The position numbers and the translations under genes are program-made. This document shows positions 44,848 to 55,324 of a DNA stretch of 64,000 nucleotides, one piece after another. How positions within the stretch are numbered: the first letter of the stretch is position 1; each line of letters begins with the position of its first letter. The notes beneath the pieces are model-generated. The model did not search any database. It was not told the DNA's origin and saw only the letters and a program-made list of their open reading frames with translations. The DNA comes from Pseudeuparius sepicola (Eukaryota > Arthropoda > Insecta > Coleoptera > Anthribidae): the NCBI GenBank assembly GCA_963920635.1, contig OY987298.1, positions 24,964,647 to 25,028,646 on the forward strand, given 5' to 3'.

Positions 44848-45837
44848 CAGGGTGTCCCGTCCCGTAAGTCGTGGGTCACACGGCTCTGGGTGATAGGAGA
44901 GGCCATTTGCGACAAGAAAAACCCAATATGTTGTTATCCAATTTTTAACCATTTTGAAGATACGGGGTGTTGAAATTTTCATGAAAAAGACAACTTTTGC
45001 TTTATGTCCGAAACTGGAAAATATATTTGAACCAAATTTGGTATACGATGTATTGTCATGAAGAGCCAATACTCCTTCCAGTATCAAGCTCACCGGTTGA
45101 CCAGTGGCGGAGATAGTCACCGGGTAAAGTATTAATTTTATAAAAAAATAATGAGTACGATTAAAAAAATACAATTTTTAGATACACAATTTATTTGGCA
45201 ACAAATTTGGATACTTGTTTCTTATCGGCTACCATTTTGCAGTAAATGTGATTATTTGTTAATTTTTAACGTTATGTTGAAAATTTAAACAAATGTATTT
45301 CATTATTTCAGAAGATGTTCAAAATATAGCCCCTGCACCAATGGCCTATCCACTTTTCAATTTTCACCCTCAGTTTTAATTCCGCGTTACCAAGTAGATT
45401 CAACATAACGTTAAAAATTAAAAAAAAGCGCATTTACTGCAAAATGGTAGCCGATACGAAACAAGTAACCAAATTTGTTTCCAAATCAATTGCGTATCTA
45501 AAAATTGTATTTTTTAATCGTACACCGAGTATTGCATTATTTTTTATAAAATTATTATTTTGCCCGGTGACCCCTATCTTCGTCACTGGTCACCCGGTGA
45601 GCTTGATACTGGCAGAAGTTTTGGCTCCTTATGACAACATGTCGTAAACCAATTTTGGTTCAAATATCTTTTCTAGTTTCGGACATAAAGCAAAAGTTGT
45701 TTTCTTCATGAAAATTTCAACACCCCGTATCTTCAAAACGGTTAACAATTGGATAACAACATATTGGGTTTTTCATGCCGCAAATGGCCTCCCCTGTCAC
45801 CCAGTGCCGCGTGACCCATGACTTACGGGACACCCTG
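44848..45837. mobile_element. Foldback element, 990 bp
   Basis: CAGGGTGTCCCG...TAAGTCGTGGGTCAC at the left is inverted as GTGACCCATGACTTACGGGACACCCTG at the right. The arms are about 420 bp. The right side is followed by TA but the left is preceded by CA. A small tandem duplication (GTCCC GTCCC) lies in the left terminus. The inner arms end near the AACGTTATGTTGA / TCAACATAACGTT pair. Confidence 0.9.
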
Positions 45838-45839
45838 TA

Positions 45840-46820
45840 TAGTATCACAGTTTTATATTCTACAAAATTTTTTAATAACCTTTTGTTCTAAATAAAAAAA
45901 ATCGTGGCCAATCGTGGTCTTTCTTGGTTGTTTTGTTTGTCCAAAATAATGCCAAAATTTAATTTCTATTGTTGAGGTAGGTACCTATTATAATATCTCA
46001 AAAACAGAGAACGACATATCACCCACTAGTTAATATGAATAGCCCCATAATACCATGCACAAGATTTTGACAGAATAAATAGTTTTATAGGCAATCGCTA
46101 GATTGCACAGATTTTGTTTCTAAAATATGCAGTTTATGAAGCTCAATTAAAAACACGTGTCATATTCCAAATTTTATATACAGCCTGTTGATTTCGTAAT
46201 GAAAGTACATTAGATTTAACACAATAATAATTGATTTAAAATCAACAAGAAGCGATATCTGCCAGTTAACAACACATTGTTTTGTACTAAACTAAATTAC
46301 AATAATAACTAACATACAAAACTGACACAGGAATAGCCCTTTTTGAGCACTTCAGGATGAGCCTATTAAAAAAAAAACAAGTTTAGTTTGCCACACTTAA
46401 GTGGAACGCCTTGTATAATTTTTCAGATAATGGTTAGAAAGTGCACGTTTCCTTCTACAACTTTTTTATTTTACATTTTTTTCTAGGTCAAAAAATAAAA
46501 AAGTTAAGTGGTTGTAAAAAGTAACTCTGAACACCCTGTACCTAGTTTTACAACAGCGCCGAAATGAATATGTAACGGGCGTTTCTGAAAATCGTCTTGT
46601 TGCCCCAAAGTTGCGGCTGACCACCCGGACACCACAAATCGTAATGATGGTTTGAAAAACGCTCTCCACCACGTCATTGCCATGTGTTCGGGTTATTACC
46701 GGTAATGATAGCACACGCCACGCCGAAGGACAGCTACGACAGACATGCCTTTAGCAAATAATGCATCTTCATCGAGCGGCCAAAATGGAAGAAGCAACGT
46801 CTCGTAAGCGTAAACGGGTG
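45840..46820. other. No supported gene; one weak open frame
   Basis: The minus-strand open frame of 82 codons at 46466-46714 lies in a slightly GC-richer patch and has no recognised domain. 'gaacaccctgtacc' at about 46530 is another unpaired element end. Confidence 0.4.
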
Positions 46821-46828
46821 CAGTTAAA

Positions 46829-47160
46829 AATAAATTAAAAGTAAAAAAATATTTTTAAAAAAAGCTTTTATTTAAATGCGCTAAAAAGAATAAAATAATC
46901 TTTTCTTTTAAAACTTTTACTATCAACTTATAACGTCATTCCACAATTTATATGATATAAAAGCTTGTCGCGAGATTTAAGTAGTGGTATTTACTTAGTT
47001 TGAAAACTTAAATCTCGCGACAAGCTTTTATATCATATAAATTGTGGAATGACGTTATAAGTTGATAGTAAAAGTTTTAAAAGAAAAGATTATTTTATTC
47101 TTTTTAGCGCATTTAAATAAAAGCTTTTTTTAAAAATATTTTTTTACTTTTAATTTATTT
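46829..47160. repeat. Near-perfect long palindrome, arms about 153 bp
   Basis: Arms 46829-46981 and 47007-47160 are inverse copies with almost no mismatch, around a 25-nt loop (46982-47006). The arms end in AT-rich sequence (AAATAAATTAAAAG). The outer arm sequence TTTAAATAAAAGCTTTT resembles the LINE-like tail found at about 47820-47850. The lack of divergence implies a recent inversion-duplication or ongoing gene conversion. Confidence 0.92.
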
Positions 47161-47272
47161 TGTAATTTTTAGTTTGGCCAGGTGTCTGAGTCTATTCATC
47201 TCAGTTAACTCATCATTGTTGCAAGGTCGTTTGCCGGTTAGTTTAGAACAGTCTAGCTCTTCAATGAGGAGA

Positions 47273-47850
47273 CCTTCTAATGACCATCTTGGGTGTTCCG
47301 CCATGTTGGATTTAGAATGACGTCACACATATAATCATGCATTGTCATCCAAATTAAACGTGTGTACAAAATTTCAGCTCGATCGGTTGAAATTTAACTA
47401 GTCCGCCATCTTGAGTGTTCCGCCATGTTGGATTTAGAATGACGTCACACATATAATCATGCATTGTCATCCAAATTAAACGTGTGTACAAAATTTCAGC
47501 TCGATCGGTTGAAATTTAACTAGTCCGCCATCTTGAGTGTTCCGCCATGTTGGATTTAGAATGACGTCACACATATAATCATGCATTGTCATCCAAATTA
47601 AACGTGTGTACAAAATTTCAGCTCGATCGGTTGAAATTTAACTAGTCCGCCATCTTGGGTGATCCGCCATGTTGGATTTAGAATGACGTCACACATATAA
47701 TCATGCATTGTCATCCAAATTAAACGTGTGTACAAAATTTCAGCTCGATCGGTTGAAGATATCTGCTTCAAAATTGAGTTGCAAGATTCCACCCGAACAA
47801 ATTACATACATACATACATACATTGCAAGTTAAATAAAAGCTTTTAAAAT
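47273..47850. repeat. 122-bp tandem repeat (4 copies) ending in (CATA)n, LINE-like 3' tail
   Basis: Units at 47295, 47417, 47539 and 47661 are 122 bp apart and nearly identical (CCGCCATGTTGGATTTAGAA, AAATTTCAGCTCGATCGGTT). The last unit runs into 'caaattacatacatacatac', a CATA microsatellite at about 47803-47823, and then TTGCAAGTTAAATAAAAGC. I infer from this layout that it is the 3' UTR of an RTE-type LINE. No reverse transcriptase is present. Confidence 0.8.
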
Positions 47851-48985
47851 AGCGTCTAGGGTAGGAATATAAGAGGGATGCTGAGGAGATTTCGAGCCCC
47901 AAAGCCCAAACGGGGGTTGAGATGTGGATGGCACTTCAATCGATTGCCGCTGAGATTTATCAGTTCTCGTCGCCTTCGCGTTCACATCGAGCGGTGATTC
48001 CTTCACTCAACTCAACGAACTTTCAGTTACGAAGTTGAAGCAAACGAGCTACTGACCGCTCTCGTGCAAAAATATATTGTTCTGTATACCTAGATGACCC
48101 ATTCAAATGGCATTGTAATCCACGTTGATATACAATAAAATATCAAAACAAAGACCATGTAGTGGTGCACAGATGATCCGTAAATATATCGCCCACCAGT
48201 GGAAAGTTCGGTTTGATCCAGTATTTCTAGCACCACACACGACACATATTAAGCGCCCCATCACTATTCACTATAATAGGTTGATAGTTAAACAAATGTA
48301 AAGAGTTTATTAGCGTTTTTAACCTGTACTCGGCGCGCACTACAACAAGAGACAGGCATTCGGTCCTGCCGCGTCGTTGCCAAATCTATTACGCTTGCCC
48401 CAGTTTTCCTTCTATGCAACCAGGCTTAGTACATAATTTAATATATTTTCAACATGTGTATTTTAATATTACCAATTATAATATGATATATTATATAATG
48501 AAGAGATAATAGTAACATAATTATATATCTCTGATGATTTTGCTATATTTACATTGTAAGAAGTAAGTGCTTTCATTATTTGTCACATTAGGGAAGTTGC
48601 AACTCTGCAGAAAAATTTTGTAAATAAACACCAACATGTTGAGGACGAAGTTGTATATTGGATTATGGATCTAGGTATATAGATCATTGGACGCCACAGT
48701 CAAGGCCGAGACATTGTTGAAAACGACAATACATTTTTATTAATGAAAACTAATTTCTATTAAAATACCATCAGGTAGGCACCTACTAATGATTAATGGA
48801 TATTGAATGTCAAGCTTGAGGAAGTCCTACAGAAGTGTGAAATTTCGAAGTCTCAATCATAGAAGTAAACGTTTATTTGCTACTTATGTAAAGTTTTGGA
48901 ACCACGTGTTCCTAAGACTAAGGCCACCAATATTTATTTGACAAAATGTTCTTCCCTGAGGTGTTTAATTTTCCGCATTAAAAAT
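47851..48985. other. No identifiable feature
   Basis: Mixed AT-rich DNA without open frames or repeat partners in the window. Confidence 0.5.
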
Positions 48986-48992
48986 ATATATA

Positions 48993-49211
48993 GAGCGCCC
49001 GCAAAAAGTTGGAACCATAAGGGATTTTTTTTATTTTTGTGCTAAGATGAAATTACTCTGAGGCGATCATCTTTGCTTCCATTGACGCCACGACGTTTAA
49101 CGGTCTCATTTCGAATATTTTTGGAAGCAGAGATGATCGCCCTAGAGTAATTTTATCTTAGCACAAAAATAAAAAAGATTCTCTTATGGTTCCAACTTTT
49201 TGGCGGACACT
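48993..49211. mobile_element. Hairpin MITE, about 220 bp
   Basis: CAAAAAGTTGGAACCATAAG at the left is inverted as 'cttatggttccaactttttg' at the right. The arms of about 90 bp include GCTAAGATGAAATTACTCT and GGCGATCATCT and surround a loop of about 40 nt. The right end (CACTGTATA) is a TA-type terminus. Confidence 0.8.
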
Positions 49212-50640
49212 GTATATAGGTAATGTGCAATGTGCAAATAAAATAGTAAAATAGTAAGATTCATTCTTTTGATTCAATTAGCTTATACCAGTGCTATTTT
49301 AATTTGAAAATTATTCTTTCACTGTTATTTGACAACTAATATAAATTCTTTTAAAAACAGACCTCTGACACAGAACAAAAAAACAATTATTAACTTTGAT
49401 CATAAATAATAAACCATTAACTCTCATATTACTGTCATAGTTGCAAAAGTTACCTATTGTATTGACACTCCAAAACCTACTCTGACTTTTGGCCCGCTCT
49501 GAATTTTAAATATGTAGCACGGGCGTAGCCAAGGGGGGGGTTTCGGGGGTTCAAACCCCCCCCGAAATAAGCACAATATTACCTAATATTATACCGAAAA
49601 AATACGAGGAGTGAAGAGTTAAATTATTATTACGTTTGAATATATGTAGTAATAGTAGCGCCTAGCGCCATCTTTTGATGAGAGGCAGACGCAGTTGCAG
49701 CCGAACTATTTTGTATTGTAGGGACACTTTGCGTTGTTTCTCGAGTATTCGCCACGCCCCTCGGTCGAAATGAGCGGAACTTTGTGAAAGTTCGTGGAAG
49801 TTTCTGGACGGCTACTGGGCTGCTATATAAGCGGCGCCGCGGCGCGTGACCGCGCTTACGGCAGTATTGTTCCATGCGAACTCGAAGCGAATAAAAGTGA
49901 AAAGTGGTGAACGAATAGTGAAGAGAATTAAGTGTACCGTGTAAGTGAGTAATTATTTTACTGCACTGTTATTCGATGACCTTGTTAAGGATAGATACGT
50001 GAATCATTATTACTGTCGAAAAATGGAGGGGAAAAAAAGCATTTTACGACAATTTGTCAAGAGTCATTTTTTGTCTGAGACTAAATGCCCGTTTCGGAAA
50101 AAATATCTGTTTTAATTTTGTACAGGGTGGTAATACTTTCCTTAGCAAATTAATCTAACTAATTACCCGTATCTCCGCCACTGCATAATTTAGGAGCTTA
50201 ATATTTTTTTACTCTTATGGCTCTCCGTCAATGTGACATTTCTGTCGAATTTCGTTTAGTTACCTTTAAAACGTGGGAAATAAAAAAATAAAAACTATAT
50301 TTTTTTATAAAACTTTAACGCCCTGTAACTTTTTTAATATGCATTTTAGGGCATATGTACATATAAACTTTTATGCTTAAAATTAGTTTTTCTATCATTG
50401 TTTTCATTTATGACATTTACAACCGGGACACCCTGTATATCCGTAATAATGAGAAATCAAATAAGTAGAAAAGGGATAGGTGTAGCTATTATTATAACTA
50501 ATATTTAATATTTTTAAAGTTTTAATGTTAAACTTGTTCAACTTAAACCTGTTTCAGTTTTTTTTATTAAAAACCATTTAAAAATAGTAGTTTTTTTAAA
50601 CCTTTAAAGCTATTTCAACTTGAACAGCCACTGGTCTAAC
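49212..50640. other. Mostly unassigned; isolated element ends
   Basis: CACGGGCGTAGCCAAGGGGG at 49517 looks like a hAT end with G runs. ACAGGGTGGTAATAC at 50123 and GGGACACCCTGTA at about 50427 look like the two ends of a diverged TA-type element of about 310 bp, but I could not follow the arms. A moderately GC-rich patch lies at 49660-49900. Confidence 0.35.
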
Positions 50641-50684
50641 CCCTCCCAGGGCCGGCTCTAGGCGGGTGCGAACGGTGCGGCGTT

Positions 50685-53600
50685 CGCGGCCCGCGTTTTG
50701 ACTGGCACCGCGTCTCCCGAGTCCCGTGTACAGGCTGGGCCAAATTGGACACTTTTAAAGGGAAACTCCGATTTTTGACGGAGATAGACGAAAACTGATA
50801 TCGGTGTCTGAGGCTCATTTTTTATGATAAACTTAATGGAGAAAACCGCAAATCGCGGCCTGCGTTTCGACTGGCACCGCGTCTCCCGAGTCCCGTGTAC
50901 AGGGTGGGCCAAATTGGACACTTTTAAAGGGAAACTCCGATTTTTGACGGAGATAGACGAAAACTGATATCGGTGTCTGAGGCTCATTTTTTATGATAAA
51001 CTTAATGGAGAAAACCGCAAATCGCGGCCTGCGTTTCGACTGGCACCGCGTCTCCCGAGTCCCGTGTACAGGCTGGGCCAAATTGGACACTTTTAAAGGG
51101 AAACTCCGATTTTTGACGGAGATAGACGAAAACTGATATCGGTGTCTGAGGCTCATTTTTTATGATAAACTTAATGGAGAAAACCGCAAATCGCGGCCTG
51201 CGTTTCGACTGGCACCGCGTCTCCCGAGTCCCGTGTACAGGGTGGGCCAAATTGGACACTTTTAAAGGGAAACTCCGATTTTTGACGGAGATAGACGAAA
51301 ACTGATATCGGTGTCTGAGGCTCATTTTTTATGATAAACTTAATGGAGAAAACCGCAAATCGCGGCCTGCGTTTCGACTGGCACCGCGTCTCCCGAGTCC
51401 CGTGTACAGGCTGGGCCAAATTGGACACTTTTAAAGGGAAACTCCGATTTTTGACGGAGATAGACGAAAACTGATATCGGTGTCTGAGGCTCATTTTTTA
51501 TGATAAACTTAATGGAGAAAACCGCAAATCGCGGCCTGCGTTTCGACTGGCACCGCGTCTCCCGAGTCCCGTGTACAGGGTGGGCCAAATTGGACACTTT
51601 TAAAGGGAAACTCCGATTTTTGACGGAGATAGACGAAAACTGATATCGGTGTCTGAGGCTCATTTTTTATGATAAACTTAATGGAGAAAACCGCAAATCG
51701 CGGCCTGCGTTTCGACTGGCACCGCGTCTCCCGAGTCCCGTGTACAGGGTGGGCCAAATTGGACACTTTTAAAGGGAAACTCCGATTTTTGACGGAGATA
51801 GACGAAAACTGATATCGGTGTCTGAGGCTCATTTTTTATGATAAACTTAATGGAGAAAACCGCAAATCGCGGCCTGCGTTTCGACTGGCACCGCGTCTCC
51901 CGAGTCCCGTGTACAGGGTGGGCCAAATTGGACACTTTTAAAGGGAAACTCCGATTTTTGACGGAGATAGACGAAAACTGATATCGGTGTCTGAGGCTCA
52001 TTTTTTATGATAAACTTAATGGAGAAAACCGCAAATCGCGGCCTGCGTTTCGACTGGCACCGCGTCTCCCGAGTCCCGTGTACAGGGTGGGCCAAATTGG
52101 ACACTTTTAAAGGGAAACTCCGATTTTTGACGGAGATAGACGAAAACTGATATCGGTGTCTGAGGCTCATTTTTTATGATAAACTTAATGGAGAAAACCG
52201 CAAATCGCGGCCTGCGTTTCGACTGGCACCGCGTCTCCCGAGTCCCGTGTACAGGGTGGGCCAAATTGGACACTTTTAAAGGGAAACTCCGATTTTTGAC
52301 GGAGATAGACGAAAACTGATATCGGTGTCTGAGGCTCATTTTTTATGATAAACTTAATGGAGAAAACCGCAAATCGCGGCCTGCGTTTCGACTGGCACCG
52401 CGTCTCCCGAGTCCCGTGTACAGGGTGGGCCAAATTGGACACTTTTAAAGGGAAACTCCGATTTTTGACGGAGATAGACGAAAACTGATATCGGTGTCTG
52501 AGGCTCATTTTTTATGATAAACTTAATGGAGAAAACCGCAAATCGCGGCCTGCGTTTCGACTGGCACCGCGTCTCCCGAGTCCCGTGTACAGGGTGGGCC
52601 AAATTGGACACTTTTAAAGGGAAACTCCGATTTTTGACGGAGATAGACGAAAACTGATATCGGTGTCTGAGGCTCATTTTTTATGATAAACTTAATGGAG
52701 AAAACCGCAAATCGCGGCCTGCGTTTCGACTGGCACCGCGTCTCCGAGTCCCGTGTACAGGGTGGGCCAAATTGGACACTTTTAAAGGGAAACTCCGATT
52801 TTTGACGGAGATAGACGAAAACTGATATCGGTGTCTGAGGCTCATTTTTTATGATAAACTTAATGGAGAAAACCGCAAATCGCGGCCTGCGTTTCGACTG
52901 GCACCGCGTCTCCCGAGTCCCGTGTACAGGGTGGGCCAAATTGGACACTTTTAAAGGGAAACTCCGATTTTTGACGGAGATAGACGAAAACTGATATCGG
53001 TGTCTGAGGCTCATTTTTTATGATAAACTTAATGGAGAAAACCGCAAATCGCGGCCTGCGTTTCGACTGGCACCGCGTCTCCCGAGTCCCGTGTACAGGG
53101 TGGGCCAAATTGGACACTTTTAAAGGGAAACTCCGATTTTTGACGGAGATAGACGAAAACTGATATCGGTGTCTGAGGCTCATTTTTTATGATAAACTTA
53201 ATGGAGAAAACCGCAAATCGCGGCCTGCGTTTCGACTGGCACCGCGTCTCCCGAGTCCCGTGTACAGGGTGGGCCAAATTGGACACTTTTAAAGGGAAAC
53301 TCCGATTTTTGACGGAGATAGACGAAAACTGATATCGGTGTCTGAGGCTCATTTTTTATGATAAACTTAATGGAGAAAACCGCAAATCGCGGCCTGCGTT
53401 TCGACTGGCACCGCGTCTCCCGAGTCCCGTGTACAGGGTGGGCCAAATTGGACACTTTTAAAGGGAAACTCCGATTTTTGACGGAGATAGACGAAAACTG
53501 ATATCGGTGTCTGAGGCTCATTTTTTATGATAAACTTAATGGAGAAAACCGCAAATCGCGGCCTGCGTTTCGACTGGCACCGCGTCTCCCGAGTCCCGTG

Positions 53601-53894
53601 TACAGGGTGGGCCAAATTGGACACTTTTAAAGGGAAACTCCGATTTTTGACGGAGATAGACGAAAACTGATATCGGTGTCTGAGGCTCATTTTTTATGAT
53701 AAACTTAATGGAGAAAACCGCAAATCGCGGCCTGCGTTTCGACTGGCACCGCGTCTCCCGAGTCCCGTGTACAGGGTGGGCCAAATTGGACACTTTTAAA
53801 GGGAAACTCCGATTTTTGACGGAGATAGACGAAAACTGATATCGGTGTCTGAGGCTCATTTTTTATGATAAACTTAATGGAGAAAACCGCAAAT
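50685..53894. repeat. 169-bp satellite array, 19 copies
   Basis: Nineteen units start at 50685 and every 169 bp thereafter. One unit is 168 bp, because a C is missing from CGTCTCCCGAG at 52740. The total of 3210 bp fits 19 x 169 - 1. Units are almost identical. Unit 1 is the most diverged (CGCGGCCCGCGTTTTG against CGCGGCCTGCGTTTCG). Units 1, 3 and 5 have CAGGCTGGG where all others have CAGGGTGGG. The chains of 107-codon minus-strand open frames are artefacts of the repeat, since 169 is not a multiple of three. Confidence 0.98.
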
Positions 53895-54114
53895 CGATAT
53901 CTGTCACCGTTCTTGAGTTAGAGGGCGTTTTTCGAAAATGTGCGATTTCGAAAAGTGGCCGTAACTTTTTTCGGGTTGAAAATTTTGTGTTTCTGTGAAA
54001 ACATTCTTAAAGCACTTTTTTAGGTAGAATCCAAAGCTGCTACTACATTTTTTTTCTAGTCAATGGTTTAAGAGTTACGGATAAAAAATATTATTTTTTA
54101 AATGGAACACCCTG
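53772..54114. mobile_element. TA-type element whose left end forms part of the satellite unit
   Basis: In the last satellite unit, CAGGGTGGGCC follows TA (53770-53771). The sequence then leaves the repeat at 53895 and continues to GGAACACCCTG followed by TA (54115-54116). That gives a 343-bp element with CAGGGTG-type ends and a TA duplication. The array unit is thus the left 124 bp of this element plus 45 bp of the GC-rich DNA in front of it. Confidence 0.75.
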
Positions 54115-54116
54115 TA

Positions 54117-54960
54117 TATTTTTGCATTTTTTGATAGAGCAAAAAATTACCATTCCAAAAATATATAACATTTAATGATTTACTTAGGTAGTTATCAATT
54201 ACTAATAGCTTTTATGATTTCATGTGTATAATTGGAAGCAGGCCCTTTCAACAAGTAGGCTTTGGACGGTGAGACAATGAAACAACCGAAAAAAAAGGTT
54301 TACTGTTACCTTCCTGTCAACTTTTCAGTTAGGCTGTTTAGGCAGGGTAAAGATTTTTCTATTTTTGTGTAATTTATAAACTTTATACATACCTACAATG
54401 AAATTTGAAAGTTATGAGCGAGGCCGAAACCATTTCAGAATTTGAAAATATTCACTGCAGCTTGAAAATCTGAAGATATTGGGAGTTCCTAAGACTAATT
54501 AATTTTAAGTAATTTTCCTTAACATTTCTAAAAAGTTTCGCCTGCGGCGCATTTTACAGAATTATTTTAAATGCACTTGTTTGAAAGAAATTCACAAAAA
54601 CTGTCCCTCTCCACCCGAAATTACTTAATTACTTTTTTAAAAAGTACTTTCATCCGGCACCCAGCCCCACAAAAGCTTGAGCCGATCCTGAACCCCCCCC
54701 ACCAAAATTTTCGCTAGATACGGCCCTGTTTTCCGTTGTAGGTACTTGAGCGAATGCTAACCTAATTCTATCACAAAAAGTCAGCCCTAGCCGCAAATGA
54801 TAGTGAACACGAAATAATAGTAATTGACACCCCTCGCACGCACAAGCATTTGGTTACTTCGAGGGTACTTTTAGTTTGGAGTAGGTATATATTAAAATAT
54901 GCGACAGCAGCCAAAAATGTCTCTGTTCATCTTGTTAGCGGTTAGATTATCCTTGTTTCT
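54117..54960. other. No identifiable feature; one hAT-like end
   Basis: GATACGGCCCTG at 54717-54728 is a hAT-like terminus and could pair with CAGGGCCGGCTCTAG at 50647, but the 8-bp flanks (ACCCCTCC and TTTTCCGT) do not match. Confidence 0.35.
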
Positions 54961-55009
54961 CAGTTCGTCTTCTTAGTATACCTTTGTGTATGGCTAGGGG
55001 AACACCCTG

Positions 55010-55320
55010 TGTTGTCGGCGAAAGAAAGTAACAATAACGACGGGCGGCCCCGCTCATAAAAAACCGCTCGGCGGACGTGTTTATATCGGGCGCGGCAGAT
55101 GATGCTGGGGCCGGTAGATAATCATCTACCTTCGGCTGCGGCCATAACAGCCAGCCACCAGCAGGCCGCACGCGCCACGCCGCGCCGGCCGCCGCCGCCG
55201 CCGCCGCCGCTCAGCTGATCCTTTCGCTGGACCATCTGCCGGCCCGTCTGCGGGCGGCGACCCTGTTGCCGGTTCCTTCTCGAATCTGGCCGGTTTTCAC
55301 TTCTCGTTTCACCGTCAGCA
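55010..55320. other. GC-rich block with (CCG)n run and hairpin
   Basis: The block includes GGTAGATAATCATCTACC (a perfect 7-bp stem), GCCGCCGCCGCCGCCGCCGC at about 55190-55210, and a TTTATATCGG motif near 55080. It is an island in AT-rich DNA. A host regulatory region is possible but unproven. Confidence 0.4.
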
Positions 55321-55324
55321 ATGG

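Noticed and set aside
49517..50175. hAT element from CACGGGCGTAGCCAAGG to a CGTATCTCCGCCACTG end
   Set aside because: The tips differ, and the flanking 8-mers do not match.
50636..53859. Series of 107-163 codon minus-strand open frames with identical sequence
   Set aside because: They are translations of the 169-bp satellite. Each frame reads the same DNA twice in two frames, and the unit length is not a multiple of three, so no protein is implied.
50647..54728. A single hAT element spanning the 169-bp satellite (CAGGGCCGGCTCTAG ... GATACGGCCCTG)
   Set aside because: The tips match over about 8-13 bases, but the 8-bp flanks ACCCCTCC and TTTTCCGT are different, so the two ends are not shown to belong together.
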